From Acridotheres tristis (taxonomy: Eukaryota > Chordata > Aves > Passeriformes > Sturnidae): 64,000 nucleotides of DNA. The DNA lies in the NCBI GenBank assembly GCA_037013685.1, contig CM072887.1:38367154-38431153 (forward strand). The letters run 5' to 3'. Below are positions 29,301-40,700 of this stretch, one piece after another (position 1 is the first letter of the stretch; every line of letters begins with the position of its first letter). The position numbers and the translations under genes were made by a program. The notes beneath the pieces are model-generated. The model had not been told where the DNA came from. It saw only the letters and a program-made list of their open reading frames with translations, and made no database searches.

Positions 29301-30707
29301 CTGACAGACAATTTTTCAAGGGCTGTTTAATTGCTACCATTTTTCAGCAGTCAGCATATTTGCAGAATTCCCTGGCATGCCCTAACAACAGCTCTGAGTT
29401 TGCAGAAGCAAGTGCTTCCAAGATGAGTACCATTCCTCACCTACATAGAAAAATGTGCTCATAAGTAAAAAAAAAAAAAAAAGCTAAGTAGAGGAGAAAC
29501 TGCTTCTGTCCAGTTGCCAAAGTTCATCTCTTTTTATTCAAACTTGAATGGAAAGTATCAATGACCTTACATTCAAGTTACCATACAGTTGCTTGTTATT
29601 TTTGGAGTGCTAAAAAAAGCAACTCCAGCTTAGGGTAATCATACTTACTCTCATTAATTTCATGTTACCATCTACATGAAAACCACAGTGTGACAGCATG
29701 GCAATCCTCTATGATCTTTCTGTAGAAGGGATCACTACACTCACTACAAACAATCCAGTCAGAGAGAGAAGAAAATTTCCATAAATGCAAAACAGGAGTT
29801 ATTTTCGCAAGTTTCCCGACTCAGTGCTCCCCTTCTACTTACATGTCTCAACCTAAATCTGGATTTCCCCCTTCCCCCTGCACAGATCCCCAGCTCCTGC
29901 CCTGCAAGCATCCTGCCAGCAGCTGCACAGCAGCTGAAGCACCACCGAAAGGGGACAGATTCTCTGGCTGCCAAGGGCATAAGAAAAGCCTACATCCAGC
30001 CTGCAGGTATTTTTTGGGGTGTTTTTGAGAGTTTGCATTTGTACAAACCAAAAGAACAGGAAGAACACAGAAGTTTCCCCTGGCACCAGTAGCAAGACTG
30101 CATTTCATTTTGCAGAGACGCAAACTAACTGTGGGAACTGCATAAACCTGCTGCTGGGGCGAGTGGAAATTTCTCTTTCCCCTCCCACCTACCATAGTCA
30201 ACCTACAACTGGGCAAAGAACAGATGATGGAAACTTATAAGAGCCACTCAGTAAAAGTGGGACAACCAGAACACATCACTATCCTGGATTACAAGTATTA
30301 TAAATACCTCTCACACAGACCATGCCCCTCTGAACAGTAATTCAGGCACAGGACACAGCATGGGACACCACTTCTAATGCATTGAAACAAGAACTTTCAT
30401 GTGGGAAGTTCTCAGAATTATTAGTTTCACAATTACCACTAGAAATACTGTATTAAGGTGAAGGACAGATCAAGAATTAAGTTTCACACATTAATTGCAG
30501 TGCCCAGAACCCAACTCAAAAAGCCAAAACCTTTTGCAAAACAGTGCCAATGACTGTGCAGTAACTAGCAGAAGCCACCTTGAATTTAAAATAACATGAA
30601 ATTTAGATACAGCCAAGACCAACTACCAGCCAATTTCAGCTTCTCTTAGAGTAACTTCCTTTTCTAGGAGGCAGCAGGGTTTTCTGACACCAAGACAAGT
30701 TGGTATT
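17346..30707. other. Non-coding 3' flank, no gene seen
   Basis: I found no exon with recognisable homology. All open frames are short (130 codons or fewer). Contents worth noting are short A or T homopolymers (for example 19102-19114 and a run of A at 29467-29482) and somewhat GC-richer patches at 23.9-24.4 and 28.2-28.4 kb. None of these amounts to a CpG island. Confidence 0.6.
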
Positions 30708-30764
30708 TTGAAGGCTGGCAGAGTCTCCAGGTTCCAGCAAGCAGCCAGCTCCCTTTCATTGGGG

Positions 30765-31376
30765 ATGCCCTTTTCCCCTCAGCACTGGCAGGTCAAGCAG
30801 CAGCCAGCATCACCACTGCCTCTCTGTCCCCAGGACAGGCAGAAGATACAGCATTTTTCCACCCCAGAAGCAAGAGGGGCCTTGCCAGCAGCTAAAGGCA
30901 GCCCTCTTGACACAAACAACTATCAGTTAAGACCAATTAGTGAGCACCAAAACCACACTGAGCAAAACTGCTGCTGTAGAGGCTGTGCCACAGAGCAGCT
31001 CTCAGGACAACACTTCCACTCTCTGGGCCATCTCACCACAGAACTAAGCAGCAGAAGAAGACCTCATCAATCCACAGCAGAGCTCATTCCTTCCAGTGCT
31101 ATCAGCATAACCTTCCACAGCATAACCCCAGCCCAGGAGACATCCCACCCCTTACCTGCAAGCTCCAGGCTGGCAATTTCTGAGGAAAAAAAGACAGGCT
31201 CACCATTATCCTGCACACCCCAAATATACCTGCAATTCCCTCTCTTCCCCACTTATGGATCAACCTCTCACACAGTCAGCTGGCTCCGCCTGCTCCAAAA
31301 TCCCCACCTGTGCCCACCCAAACTAGCATCACCTGCCTGCTCTCCCTCAGAGCCCACTGAGGCCAGCCAGCAGTGA
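30765..31376 (+). other. Long open frame, probably not a gene
   Basis: An open frame runs from a TTG at 30708. Its first ATG is at 30765, giving about 203 codons to the stop at 31374-31376. The predicted product is rich in Ser, Pro, Gln, His and Leu, with no domain, signal peptide or membrane segment that I can recognise. The local sequence is richer in C than its surroundings, which reduces stop codons on this strand and can by itself lengthen open frames. No neighbouring exon, CpG promoter or poly(A) signal supports it. It is listed because it is among the longest open frames in the 3' flank. Confidence 0.12.
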
Positions 31377-32003
31377 GGTGTGTCTGTGCCACCTGTGTGC
31401 CAGCTCCGTGGGCTAGGGCAGTGTCTGTGGGGCCACAAGGCTTTTGTAATGCTCCAGGAGCTCTCCAGCCTGCACACCAGCCCCTGCTAACCAGTATTGG
31501 ATCTGGGATCACCAATATGAACAAACAGGCAGATCTCGTTCATGAGCTGCCAAATGTTCTGATTGCCTTTCCACATGTCCCGTCAGGCTTCTCTGCGTTT
31601 TTCCTCATTCAGTAAATGGTTTTTTCCAGATTGCCTGTGTAGCTTTCCTTATATTGACCAACAGAACTTGGGCCTTGGATGACACTGCAAGGAGAAGTCA
31701 CTGAACAATACTGAGAGCCCAAGTGCTGCAAAGCAGAGCCCAGGCACTGCCAAGAGTGGGGACCAGAACAGAACACCTTCAGTTCATGTGCACAAAGAGA
31801 GGAGACAGAGGAGTGGGGGCACTGTACCATTAGAGCAGGATGGGAATTCAGGCTAACACAGGCGTTTTTCCACACACATTCATTACCCTGCTTCTGTTCT
31901 CACTGGGGAAGGGGGGTTGTTATGAGGAGGCAAAGGCAGAAAAGCTAATGGGAGCTTTAGCATTTTTCATTAACGTCTTAGTCCAAAAGTGAAGAGAGCA
32001 TTG
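31377..32003. other. Non-coding spacer
   Basis: No gene or repeat is recognised here. The stretch ends where the left arm of a 110-base inverted repeat begins. Confidence 0.55.
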
Positions 32004-32113
32004 ACAAAATCTCCTGGAGATGTGAGGTTAAGAGATGTCATCAATGCAGAGCAAAAGGGAGATCTCTCACAGGACCAACCAGAAAACTGGGGAGCAATCA
32101 AAGTGGTATAAAC
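32004..32113 (+). repeat. Left arm of a 110-base inverted repeat
   Basis: This segment is the reverse complement of 33487-33596. Comparing them base by base I count 8 differences over 110 positions (about 93% identity) with no gap. Shared landmarks are ACAAAATCTCCTGGAGATG at the outer end, TCATCAATGCAGAGCAAAAG and ATCTCTCACAGGACCAACCA in the middle, and TATAAAC at the inner end. Most mismatches lie in the inner 20 bases. The 141-codon open frame that starts at 32035 begins inside this arm and is not supported as a gene. Confidence 0.95.
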
Positions 32114-33486
32114 TGACTGGGACAAGAGCAAAATCAGTCAAGAGACTAGTAACACTTTCTGACAGAAGATTGGAGATCATCAGCAACAAATTGCTAAAGA
32201 AGGTTGTGGATCATCACGACCAGTCAATCACTAATCTAACTCTAGATAATGAAAATGTGCTTCTCAAAGGTATCAAAATGGCTAATTCCAGTGGAAATAG
32301 GGAAGCAGTATGCCATTGCACAGGCTCTTCTGCAAGTTCATGCTTTGTACCACACTCTATCTTTCCCTTTCTTCAAGGCAGACACGGACAGAGGACCAGC
32401 AGTAGAGGGAAAGCTACCAGGAAGGAGAGGATTTTTATAACCTACCAACAGAGAGGCTGAGAAATTACTTTCTAACAACGCATATCAGCTTAAAGACTAC
32501 CAAGGGAGAAGAATCATTTAAGCTGGGAATAGGTTTTGGCTCAAGATCAGATAGTCATAAGACTATTACAGATAAATTTCAGCTGGCAATTAAAAGATAG
32601 CTCCTAAGCAATGAGAAGCAAGGGGGCTGCAAAGTCTGCCAGTAAAAAAAAAAAAGCAACACCACTAGGCACACACAAAAACCTCCCCAGAATCTCACCC
32701 ATTGTTTTTAAGATAAACCACAAAGTGCTTTCCCAAAAGGTCTTGGTGAAGGGATTTCCTATAATTAAGAAACTAGATTCAGTAAACCCCTTCCAACTCT
32801 CTGGTACAAGTCTGGTAATTGCACATCACAGAGGAATTATTGGCATTGACAGAGTTACTGAAGCCATTAATTAGTTTACTAGCATCAAGAAACAGTAACC
32901 TACTTTTGTAGTGCTGCAAGACTGGGAGAAGGAAAAGCAAGAAAAAGCTTCAAGCTGCTTGCCCAGAGGGTACAGACTGTCATCCCCAGGAGTCCTCAGG
33001 TCACACAGCTGTGGCACCATCTCAGGTGGTGCCTCTGGAGACAAGGCTCAGAGACATGTCAGGAGTGCAGCACCAGAAGGATATTAGGGTAACTGTGCCA
33101 TTCATTAAAAAAAATCAGATGGAGGGGAGGGAAGCTTTGATTGGCTTGAAATTTGAATTGCAGTGAGCTGTGTGATCATACAGGAGACATGCAATATATG
33201 GCAGCCCCACACTGCTGCTTGATCCATATGGACCACCCAACATCCACCTTTAGGAAACTGGGAATGGGCTTCAGCACCTCGCCTGCTCCTGTTTCACTGT
33301 AGATAGACTTGAGAAATGACAAACATGATAAACACAAGGCAGCACTTCAGCTAACAAAGACAGGAGTAAAACTAGCAGTGTCCACTTAGGAGAGCAGGGA
33401 GACCAGATGAACTCAAAGGACAGAAGGACAAAATCTGTGACTGATAGAGCACTGGTAGCTCCAGGAGGAGATTCCTGAGAAGCCCT
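32114..33486. other. 1.37-kb segment between inverted repeat arms
   Basis: The segment separates the two arms. It contains no transposase, reverse transcriptase or other recognisable domain. Open frames on the plus strand (to 32460, and 32611-32874) have no recognisable homology. A stretch near 32.9-33.1 kb resembles CR1 only vaguely. If the arms are terminal repeats of a mobile element, it would be non-autonomous; if they are two independent insertions of one short repeat, this is unrelated spacer. Confidence 0.5.
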
Positions 33487-33596
33487 GTTTATAGCACTTC
33501 CATTACTCCTCAGTTTTCTGGTTGGTCCTGTGAGAGATCTACCTTTTGCTCTGCATTGATGACAGCTCTTAACGTCACATCTCCAGGAGATTTTGT
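33487..33596 (-). repeat. Right arm of a 110-base inverted repeat
   Basis: This is the partner of 32004-32113 in opposite orientation. The outer end (33596) abuts a 79-base-period tandem duplication that begins at the same place. Outside the arms the flanks show at most weak similarity, so the repeat ends are fairly sharp at this level of inspection. Confidence 0.95.
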
Positions 33597-33738
33597 TTCT
33601 GCTTCCATCTTCTTTACACCCGTCTTTGTTGGGGGGGAGGCTAATTTGTTTTTTACTTTTGGTTTAAATGCATATTTCTGCTTCCATCTTCTTTACACCT
33701 GTCTTGTGGGGGGGTTAATTTGTTTTTTACTTTTGATC
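33596..33738 (+). repeat. Two-copy tandem duplication, period 79 bases
   Basis: Two near-identical copies start at 33596 and 33675. Both carry TTTCTGCTTCCATCTTCTTT, a G run (GGGGGGG), then TAATTTGTTTTTTACTTTTG. They differ by a few substitutions and small indels around the G run. High identity suggests a recent local duplication. No coding role is apparent. Confidence 0.9.
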
Positions 33739-34889
33739 TCTATTACTTTTTATTTATATTTACATGAGTCATGCAGTGCCTTAGTGTATATTATCTCAAC
33801 TCATAAATCTAATTGATATCTATGGGGGAGAGTCAGGCTGGAGACAAGGCATTTTATTCCTGCTTGGAACTCGTTATTGACATGGCTTTTGGAAGCAGAG
33901 CAAGACATTTCTGCACACCTGAGATGAGAGTTTTACAAACATTTTTTTACAGACAGCAATTATTTGTTACTCAGAGGAAAATAAACAAAAGAAACATTAA
34001 CCCACTGGGATGGCAAACAGTATAAATTTCCTAAGAGTTCAGAGCATTTGGTGACAGCTTTGTTCCAGGGCATTTGGACCCATCCCAGCCTCACAGCAGT
34101 CTGTAGCCCCAGTGTTTGTCTGGTGTGCAGCACAGTCAGGAGTGGTGAGGAGTCATGGTGGAGCTGGTAGAAGCAAACAGAGCCACATTCACAGGTGGGG
34201 GCTGCTTGAGGTGAGCCATCTCACACCAGCCTTCCTCAGCATTTGGAAATGTCACCTGCATTGGTGCCTCCCCCAGCAGCCTCAGGACTGCACCAGCCAG
34301 CAGCTGAGGAAGGAGCACAGCACAGCACTGCTACCCTGAGCCCATGGGTGAGAAAAGCTTCTTCAGATGGGTGGCACAAAGTTCATTTTCAGATGCAAAT
34401 ATATAGATATGGAAATGCTTCATCTGCTTTAAAGTGATTTTAAAATTGCACTCAATTAAAGGTTCTGGTTTCTTTAAATTGAAAGTAAGAAAGGGAATTT
34501 AAATTGAATTAAATTGAAAGGGAGAGGGAAAAAAATCCCACACCAGAAAAAAACAACTAGGTAAGATCCATCTGATAACAGCATTAAGCAAGGCTGAGCT
34601 CCTCCACTACACGGCCCAAAGGCTTTAGATGCAGGCAGGTTAGTTCAGAGAGCCACAGCTCATTCCTATAAATAAGTAGCCTCAACTATTTTTGTCCATG
34701 TGGACATGGAATCACTTCTGCAGTACAAGGTCTACAAGAACCTGAGAAACCAGTGAGCCCTGTGCTGGGCAGCAGCTGTGGCCTGTCCTCCACACACACT
34801 GTGGGGGAAAAAGATCCACAGGGGGCTGCAGGCTGAGGGCTATGCCCAGGGACAAGTTCCAGCCCTAGGTCTAGGACCTCTCTCCTGTT
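33739..34889. other. Non-coding spacer
   Basis: No exon, RNA gene or clear repeat was recognised. Short direct repeats of an AAATTGAA unit occur near 34475-34520. The last 100 bases may belong to the CR1 fragment that follows, whose 5' edge is uncertain. Confidence 0.5.
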
Positions 34890-35068
34890 TCATGGATTCC
34901 CTTCACTGCACAGGCTGCCCAGGGACATGGTGGAGTCACCATGCCTGGAGGTACTGGAAAGACGTGTGGATGTGATACTTGGAGACACGGTTGAGCGGTG
35001 GTCTTTGTTGTGCTCAGAGTTGGACTCAGTGATCTTAAAGGTCATTTCCAAACTAAATGATTCTACGG
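34890..35068 (+). mobile_element. CR1 LINE 3' fragment
   Basis: Typical CR1 3' sequence is present in the plus orientation: GGCTGCCCAGGGACATGGTG, GAGTCACCATGCCTGGAGGT, GTTGGACTCAGTGATCTTAA, AGGTCATTTCCAAACTAAAT and a terminal GATTCTACGG. The subfamily differs from the copy near 14 kb (the linker and the 3' end are not the same). The terminal repeat is eroded to a single unit. The 5' boundary is uncertain and could extend to about 34740. Confidence 0.9.
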
Positions 35069-36810
35069 CAGATTGATCATGTCTGCTTTAAGGGCACAGC
35101 TCTGGGGCAAGGGATAAAGCTGGCTGGCTCCCTCCCCAACAGGAGCTGGGCTCCCCCCAAATCAGCTCTCCCAGGTGGCACGCACTGCTCAGCTGCACAC
35201 AGAGCCACAGCAGTGCTGATCACAGACTCCTGAAATAGCTGAAAGTACCAGGCAGCAGCTTGGCATTTATTATTGGGGGCAGGGACCCAAACACGCTTGA
35301 CAATCTGGTTATTGAGGTGTAACAGAGCAGGTGCCAGGCCTGCATCCAGCCTCAGCTAGGAACTGGTCACTGTGGGAAAAGAGCTTTCACCCAGCACCAC
35401 ATGCAGCAACCACCTCTGAACACCAGCCAGTCACGGATTTACCAAAATAAGGGAGAAACAGACGGGGGTGGAAAAAGCAGGGAGAGGTGGATGAGAACTG
35501 TTTGAACTTTCACCCACAGACAGAAGCTGACGTGCAGCAGGAATCATTTTTGAAACCACTCAGTGGAAGGTCAGCACACTCCAGGTTCAATATGGCTGAT
35601 GTGCATTTGTTTCACCCTTCTCACCACCCCCAAAAACTAGAAATCAAGCATGGAGTTTTTCTTAAGAATCTTTACTTTTTTTTTTCCCTTAACTTAAATT
35701 ATACATCCAAAATACAAGTATAAAACCTCACAATGAAAGAGGGGGCTAATTTCTACAAAACAGTCTAAATAATAATGCACTTAAATCATTTACACAATTT
35801 ACTTTCACAATAAAATAGGAGCACTTAGATCAGTATTTACATATTGACAGAAGATGTGGCTGTGCAGCCATCCACATCTGGCTGTCTCCTGCTGGAGTAC
35901 CTCTGGGAGACTTGCCTCTGCAGGGAACAAGCCCTGCCAAAACCCTTCTAGGTGCAGGAATCTACCCAAAAGGCACCAAACAGACCAAAATGGTGGCAAA
36001 TATTTGCTTTTTCATCTTAAAGCTGCCACTGCAGCACACATCAATGAGTTATTTAAGGAATTCCCTGATACAGAATTTTGCTTTGCTATATTAGGCACTT
36101 CATTATACAAGTTATTTAGTATGGCTTATGCAAAAGAACTCACTTTCCTCAGGATATGTGTTTGCTAGATTCAGTGGGAAAAAGAGACACAGCTAAGGGA
36201 ACACTTTCAGCCAACGTTTTGGGTTAGCCTGCATTAGGAATTTGGATCACATTACTTTGTATCAGTAGTGAAGGAAATATTTTATCAAGACCTGTTCCTT
36301 CCAGCAAGTCAAGCACTCAGTGTGTTTTAAATCTTAGTATATCTGCACTTTGGTGCAAAATCCTTGGCATCTACAGATTTCCCTCTTCCAGTAAGTGAAC
36401 TACTTACATCCATGCTGTTCCATGTGCCATGGGGTGACATTTCCCACATATGATTGTCTTAAAAGAGTACACTGTAGGTTGAGGGATTATTTACATATCT
36501 TAGTAGTAGAAGATAAAGTTGTAACTTACGAAATAATAAATACAAATTGGAGTACAAGATTGAAATAAAATAAATTAGTATGATTCCCTAAGGTGTTGAA
36601 TTCCTTCTCTTAAGGCCTGAATCAAAGATTCAAAGAAACAAAAAAAAACCTGCCAAGTGATGTATTTTAAATGGTTCAAAAAAGGTTTTGGATAGGGCTT
36701 CTAATTAGACACTGTCTGTTTGAAAATGAGACGTGTAGCTAAGATGGCGGGTATTTGAAACCTACATGATCAAACAGCAAAACTTACCTCTAAAAGGAGT
36801 CTTTTGGGTA
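35069..36810. other. Non-coding region downstream of TBXT
   Basis: No coding sequence is recognised. A second minus-strand AATAAA hexamer lies at 35266-35271, about 2.2 kb past the TBXT stop, and could serve a long 3' UTR form, but nothing else supports that. The stretch is AT-rich with a short poly(T) run at about 35670. Confidence 0.5.
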
Positions 36811-37448
36811 AAACCTTTTAGACCAAACATTAATACTGTTTTTATTGGGAAGAACATAGTTCTCAAAGATTGTCTCAACGTTAATTCAGCAGCAAGGAAA
36901 TAAGCATATAGTTAAGAACACAACGTATTTGTGAAGCAAATACGTGTTAGTGCACATGATTTTCCAAAAACTTCACTCCTCAGCTACATTTGTGCATATT
37001 TCAGAATGCTTCTAACTAGATGGTTAATAAAAATCTTCTCATGACTATAGCTAAGTTTGTCATTTAAAAAAAATTAACTGAAAAACAGTTAGGAGTAACT
37101 TACTCAAGAACGATGCCAAATTTCAGGTCCAAATATATCAGAACACCAAGAAATTTGGAATCCAAGTAAAAAATCTTAAAACTTAGGTCTATCAAACTCT
37201 AAAAAAGAAAAAAATATTAAAAGCAGTGAATCTGCTCTCAGAATTGCACACTCACCAGGTTTGTAAACTCTACATGAAGTCAGTGATGCACTGTTCACTA
37301 TAAGAGGTATAATGTGGATGCTTTATGCAGAGCAGTGCAGATGCTTTTTGGTTGCAGTTTCCTTCACGTCTCCTCTTTCTCCTCCTTGAGGATCAAGCAT
37401 CTAAAGTAATTCAGTAGCTAAAAGTGTCTCAGAGGGAGAGGCCTGTGT
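36811..37448 (-). other. TBXT: Probable TBXT 3' UTR
   Basis: This sequence follows the TAA stop of the last exon on the minus strand. The first canonical poly(A) signal met in that direction is at 36841-36846, so cleavage is expected near 36811-36831. That gives a UTR of about 620 to 640 bases. The region is AT-rich and non-coding in all frames. The end point is inferred from the signal alone. Confidence 0.65.
36841..36846 (-). terminator. TBXT polyadenylation signal
   Basis: AATAAA on the minus strand (TTTATT on the plus strand), about 605 bases after the stop codon. A T/G-rich stretch containing TGTTTGGTCT follows about 20 to 35 bases downstream, as expected for a 3' processing site. Confidence 0.6.
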
Positions 37449-37716
37449 TTACATGGAAGGGGAGGTGACAGGTGTCCATGTGGATGCCAGCCTGGCATGT
37501 GCAGAGGTGTCATACTGGCTCTCGGGCAGCTCGGCGGGCGCGGTGCCATCGTACAGGGGGGAGGCAGAGGAGGCTGCCGGCACGGGGTGGGGCAGAGCAG
37601 AGTAGTGTCCTGGAGAGCCACGCAGGAACTGGGAGCTCAGCCCGTTGGACATCCCGCTTGGCTGGGACACCGGTGTGATGGTGCTGTTACTCACAGACCA
37701 CAGGTTGGGGTACTGA
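37449..37716 (-). CDS. TBXT: TBXT exon 8, C-terminus
   Basis: Completes Ser346 and encodes residues 347-434 plus TAA (37449-37451). It starts [16 protein letters not shown], continues through [15 protein letters not shown] and SPLYDG, and ends [11 protein letters not shown], the conserved Brachyury terminus. The composition is Ser, Pro, Thr and Ala rich, as expected for the transactivation and repression region. Local GC content is much higher than in the adjoining intron and UTR. Confidence 0.96.
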
Positions 37717-40700
37717 CTGAAGAGGGAAAGCCAGAGATAAAACCAGTTATTAGTGACTCCAGTGCCTGCTGGCAGCTCCTCAGCTCACAGCACAGCCCCT
37801 AGGCCAGGTCTGTCTGCAGAAACAGTGAAATTCTCTAGGCAGTTCCCAGCCACAGCGAGGCAGGATGGACCCCCAAGAAGAACTTGTGCTCATGGCATCC
37901 CCACAAATAAACGGAACTCCCCTATTTTCCAAAAGACAGGAGGTTAGATAAAAGGGGTGGCAGAAACACATTCCTTGAGGTTCCACAGTTCTAGCTCTAC
38001 TGGCTTTACTGAACAACTCGGTGCAGGAATTGAAACTCAGGGAACTTTGAAACTTCCTAAATATGCATCCTGGGGATCAGACAGAGAAAGAAGTGCTAGA
38101 AGAACCTCTTTACTCAATTTATCTGTTCAGGACAAAAACTTATGTTCAGTAATACAGTTAACTCATACTGGGTAGTAGTACATAGCCTGATTTAACAGTT
38201 AAGAATCCATGTGCATGGTTCAAATCCAAAAACATTTTCTACAAACAGAATGGTAGGTCTGAATCTGCAGAGAAATATGTCTGAATCTTGTTTCTCTGCA
38301 GTTAATAGCAAATATTTTACCACCTTTTCTGCATCTTTTTTCAATTTTCAAGTTTAGCTCTAAGGGACTAACTGCAAGCTAAATTTTTGCAAAAGGACCC
38401 AAAAGTTTAATTAAGATAAGTACAAAGAGGAGAAAAGATTCATTTTTTATGATCACAAAATATCAAAGACTTTCACCACGTGTACAATCCCATACTATGC
38501 TAGTTAGCATAGCTTGGCAATGCTTAAGTAAAGAATTTCTGCCCCAACCGTGTGCTCCTTCTCCATACTACAGTTCACTGCTCACTCATTTGTAGCAGAA
38601 CAAAGGTTTATGGAGATGGCTGGGAAAGCTGTGACCAGTCAAAATGGAAGGGATAAATAAAATAAAGTTTTTAAACACCATTATACATAACAGAGATGAA
38701 ACTTGAGAGCATTCTTAAATTCAATTTATGTTTGTCTAAACAATTTGCAATCATTAATCTATCGAATATTGCTGTCACAAGTATCTACATTTCCAAAACC
38801 AAAACATAAAAAATAAAATTCTATTTCTTCAATCTGTTTTCTGTATGGACAGTCCTTCTCAGTGCTCCAAAAGTGCTAATGGTTCATACCAATGGCCAAA
38901 ATGGCTTCTAATATGCTGGTGACTCTTTACCTCCTTTTTCAGCCTTTTCTTCCCAGAAAGTACCAGTACAGGAATTTGAGGGCTGCTGAGGGATGGAACT
39001 CCTACCTGGAGCTGGTAGCTGTGCCAGTGCTGTGACCCATGGGCAGCATGGCTGTGTGTGTAGTAACTCCCAGAGAAGACCAGTTGTCATGGGACTGCAG
39101 CATGGACAGGCAGGCAGAGGAGTTGTCAGCATAGGCTGCTGAGAAAACAAGTAATCACTTACAAACACTAGAATTAGGCCAAACAGCAATCTTGTATCTA
39201 AATGCAATGCAGAGGTTTAAACCACCCTTCCCCACTACTGCCTTGGGAATGAAAATAAAATTATACACACAGAAAAAACCAAAGCCAGTAACCAGCTACA
39301 TCAAGCTCACACCTTTATTGGCATTGCCCTGATGTGTTGTTTTGCTTCACTCATAACTGCAAAACCTTATTTCTGTGAAGGGCCTGTGGCCAAAAGGCTG
39401 CCTGCAAGCCAGCTGCTAATTCAGCACGTGCTATTTTACTCAGCCAGTGGGAAAAGAAGTCACCTGGAGACCTTCCATCTCCATCACCTACACTGGCAGT
39501 AACAGTCTGGCAAAGCTGGATAACGAGCCTATCACTGGATCATACATCCCAGTTTTGAGCTGAGCATGCCACCTTGAAATCTGCCTTAGGCACCATCAGG
39601 AGTGACTGGACTGTGGATCAGACTACTTGGCTTGTGACCCAGACTGGCTGGCTCACAGACCAGGGGCTCTAGGAAGCTATAAAGGGAACCCCATACAGAC
39701 ACCCATACTGAGAAAGAAGCTGCTGTGGTAGCTAGCTAAGGGAAAAAGGTTTTTTGCTGAGTACCAGGGAATAAGAAAGAAAACCATAGAGGTTTTTTTT
39801 CTTTTATTCTTTCTTAAGACTTGCACAAAATTTCCAAGATGCAAGAGAAGTTCAGAGAGAGCTAGTTTTCTACTTCAAAATGGACTACAAAGCTACATAC
39901 AAGATTGGTCAGGCTGCATCTAGAAGCCCATGTATTACTTCACAATTCAAAATAATAAAATTTTTTAAAATGGGAACCTTCAATAGCTATACAGCCTGAA
40001 AGGTAAAACTGTTAACCATTCTTCTTTGCTAGAAGAAAAGAAATTTTAAAAAAACAATGAAACAAACAAAAAAACCTCCACTGCTAAAAATGCCCTCTTC
40101 ACCCTTAAGTACCTAGTGCACGAGATACTAAGTCTTAAGAGATTTGGCTACTTCTGAGCACATCTTTTTTAAAAGCTCTGCAGTTTACTCGGCCCTTTAT
40201 TATTGTTACCCATCCAGCAGTGGGACTTTCACAGACAGACACTGACTACAGCCACAGTTAACAGAAACTAAAAAAAAATCAGACCCTCAGTTTTAAAGAC
40301 ACTGGGAACACGTGCTCGGCTCAGCCCTCCCTTTTCACCGAGCTGCAGGCTCAGACTCACTTGGGGAGTTGTTCCTGTGCGTGTAGGGGCTGGTGTAGGG
40401 CGCGGGCCGGTGGCTCCTCAGCGATGAGTACCTCTCACAGCTGTGGGCAGGGGACAGTGACAGCGGGGCTCCAAACTGGCCGTGAGGATTGGCAGGTGGG
40501 CACAGAGCCCCACTCCCAGGAATAAGCCAGCTACCTACTGTGGGGGAGCAAGAGCTCTGTAAGAGGGGTGCGTGGTGCAGCCGTGCAGAGAATCACAAAT
40601 AACTGAACAGCGAGGAAATGCACGCTCACGGAAGGAAACTGAGTTTCGACATAGCTGAAAAACCTGGATCTTTACAACTTTGGTAAATGCTCTCATGAAG

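Noticed and set aside
32035..32460. 141-codon open frame starting in the left inverted arm
   Set aside because: It has a true ATG but no recognisable domain, no promoter and no splice partners, and its start lies in repeated sequence.
32880..33075. Possible CR1 fragment between the inverted repeats
   Set aside because: Only loose resemblance (GCTTGCCCAGAGGG and nearby words) without an ordered match or terminal repeat.
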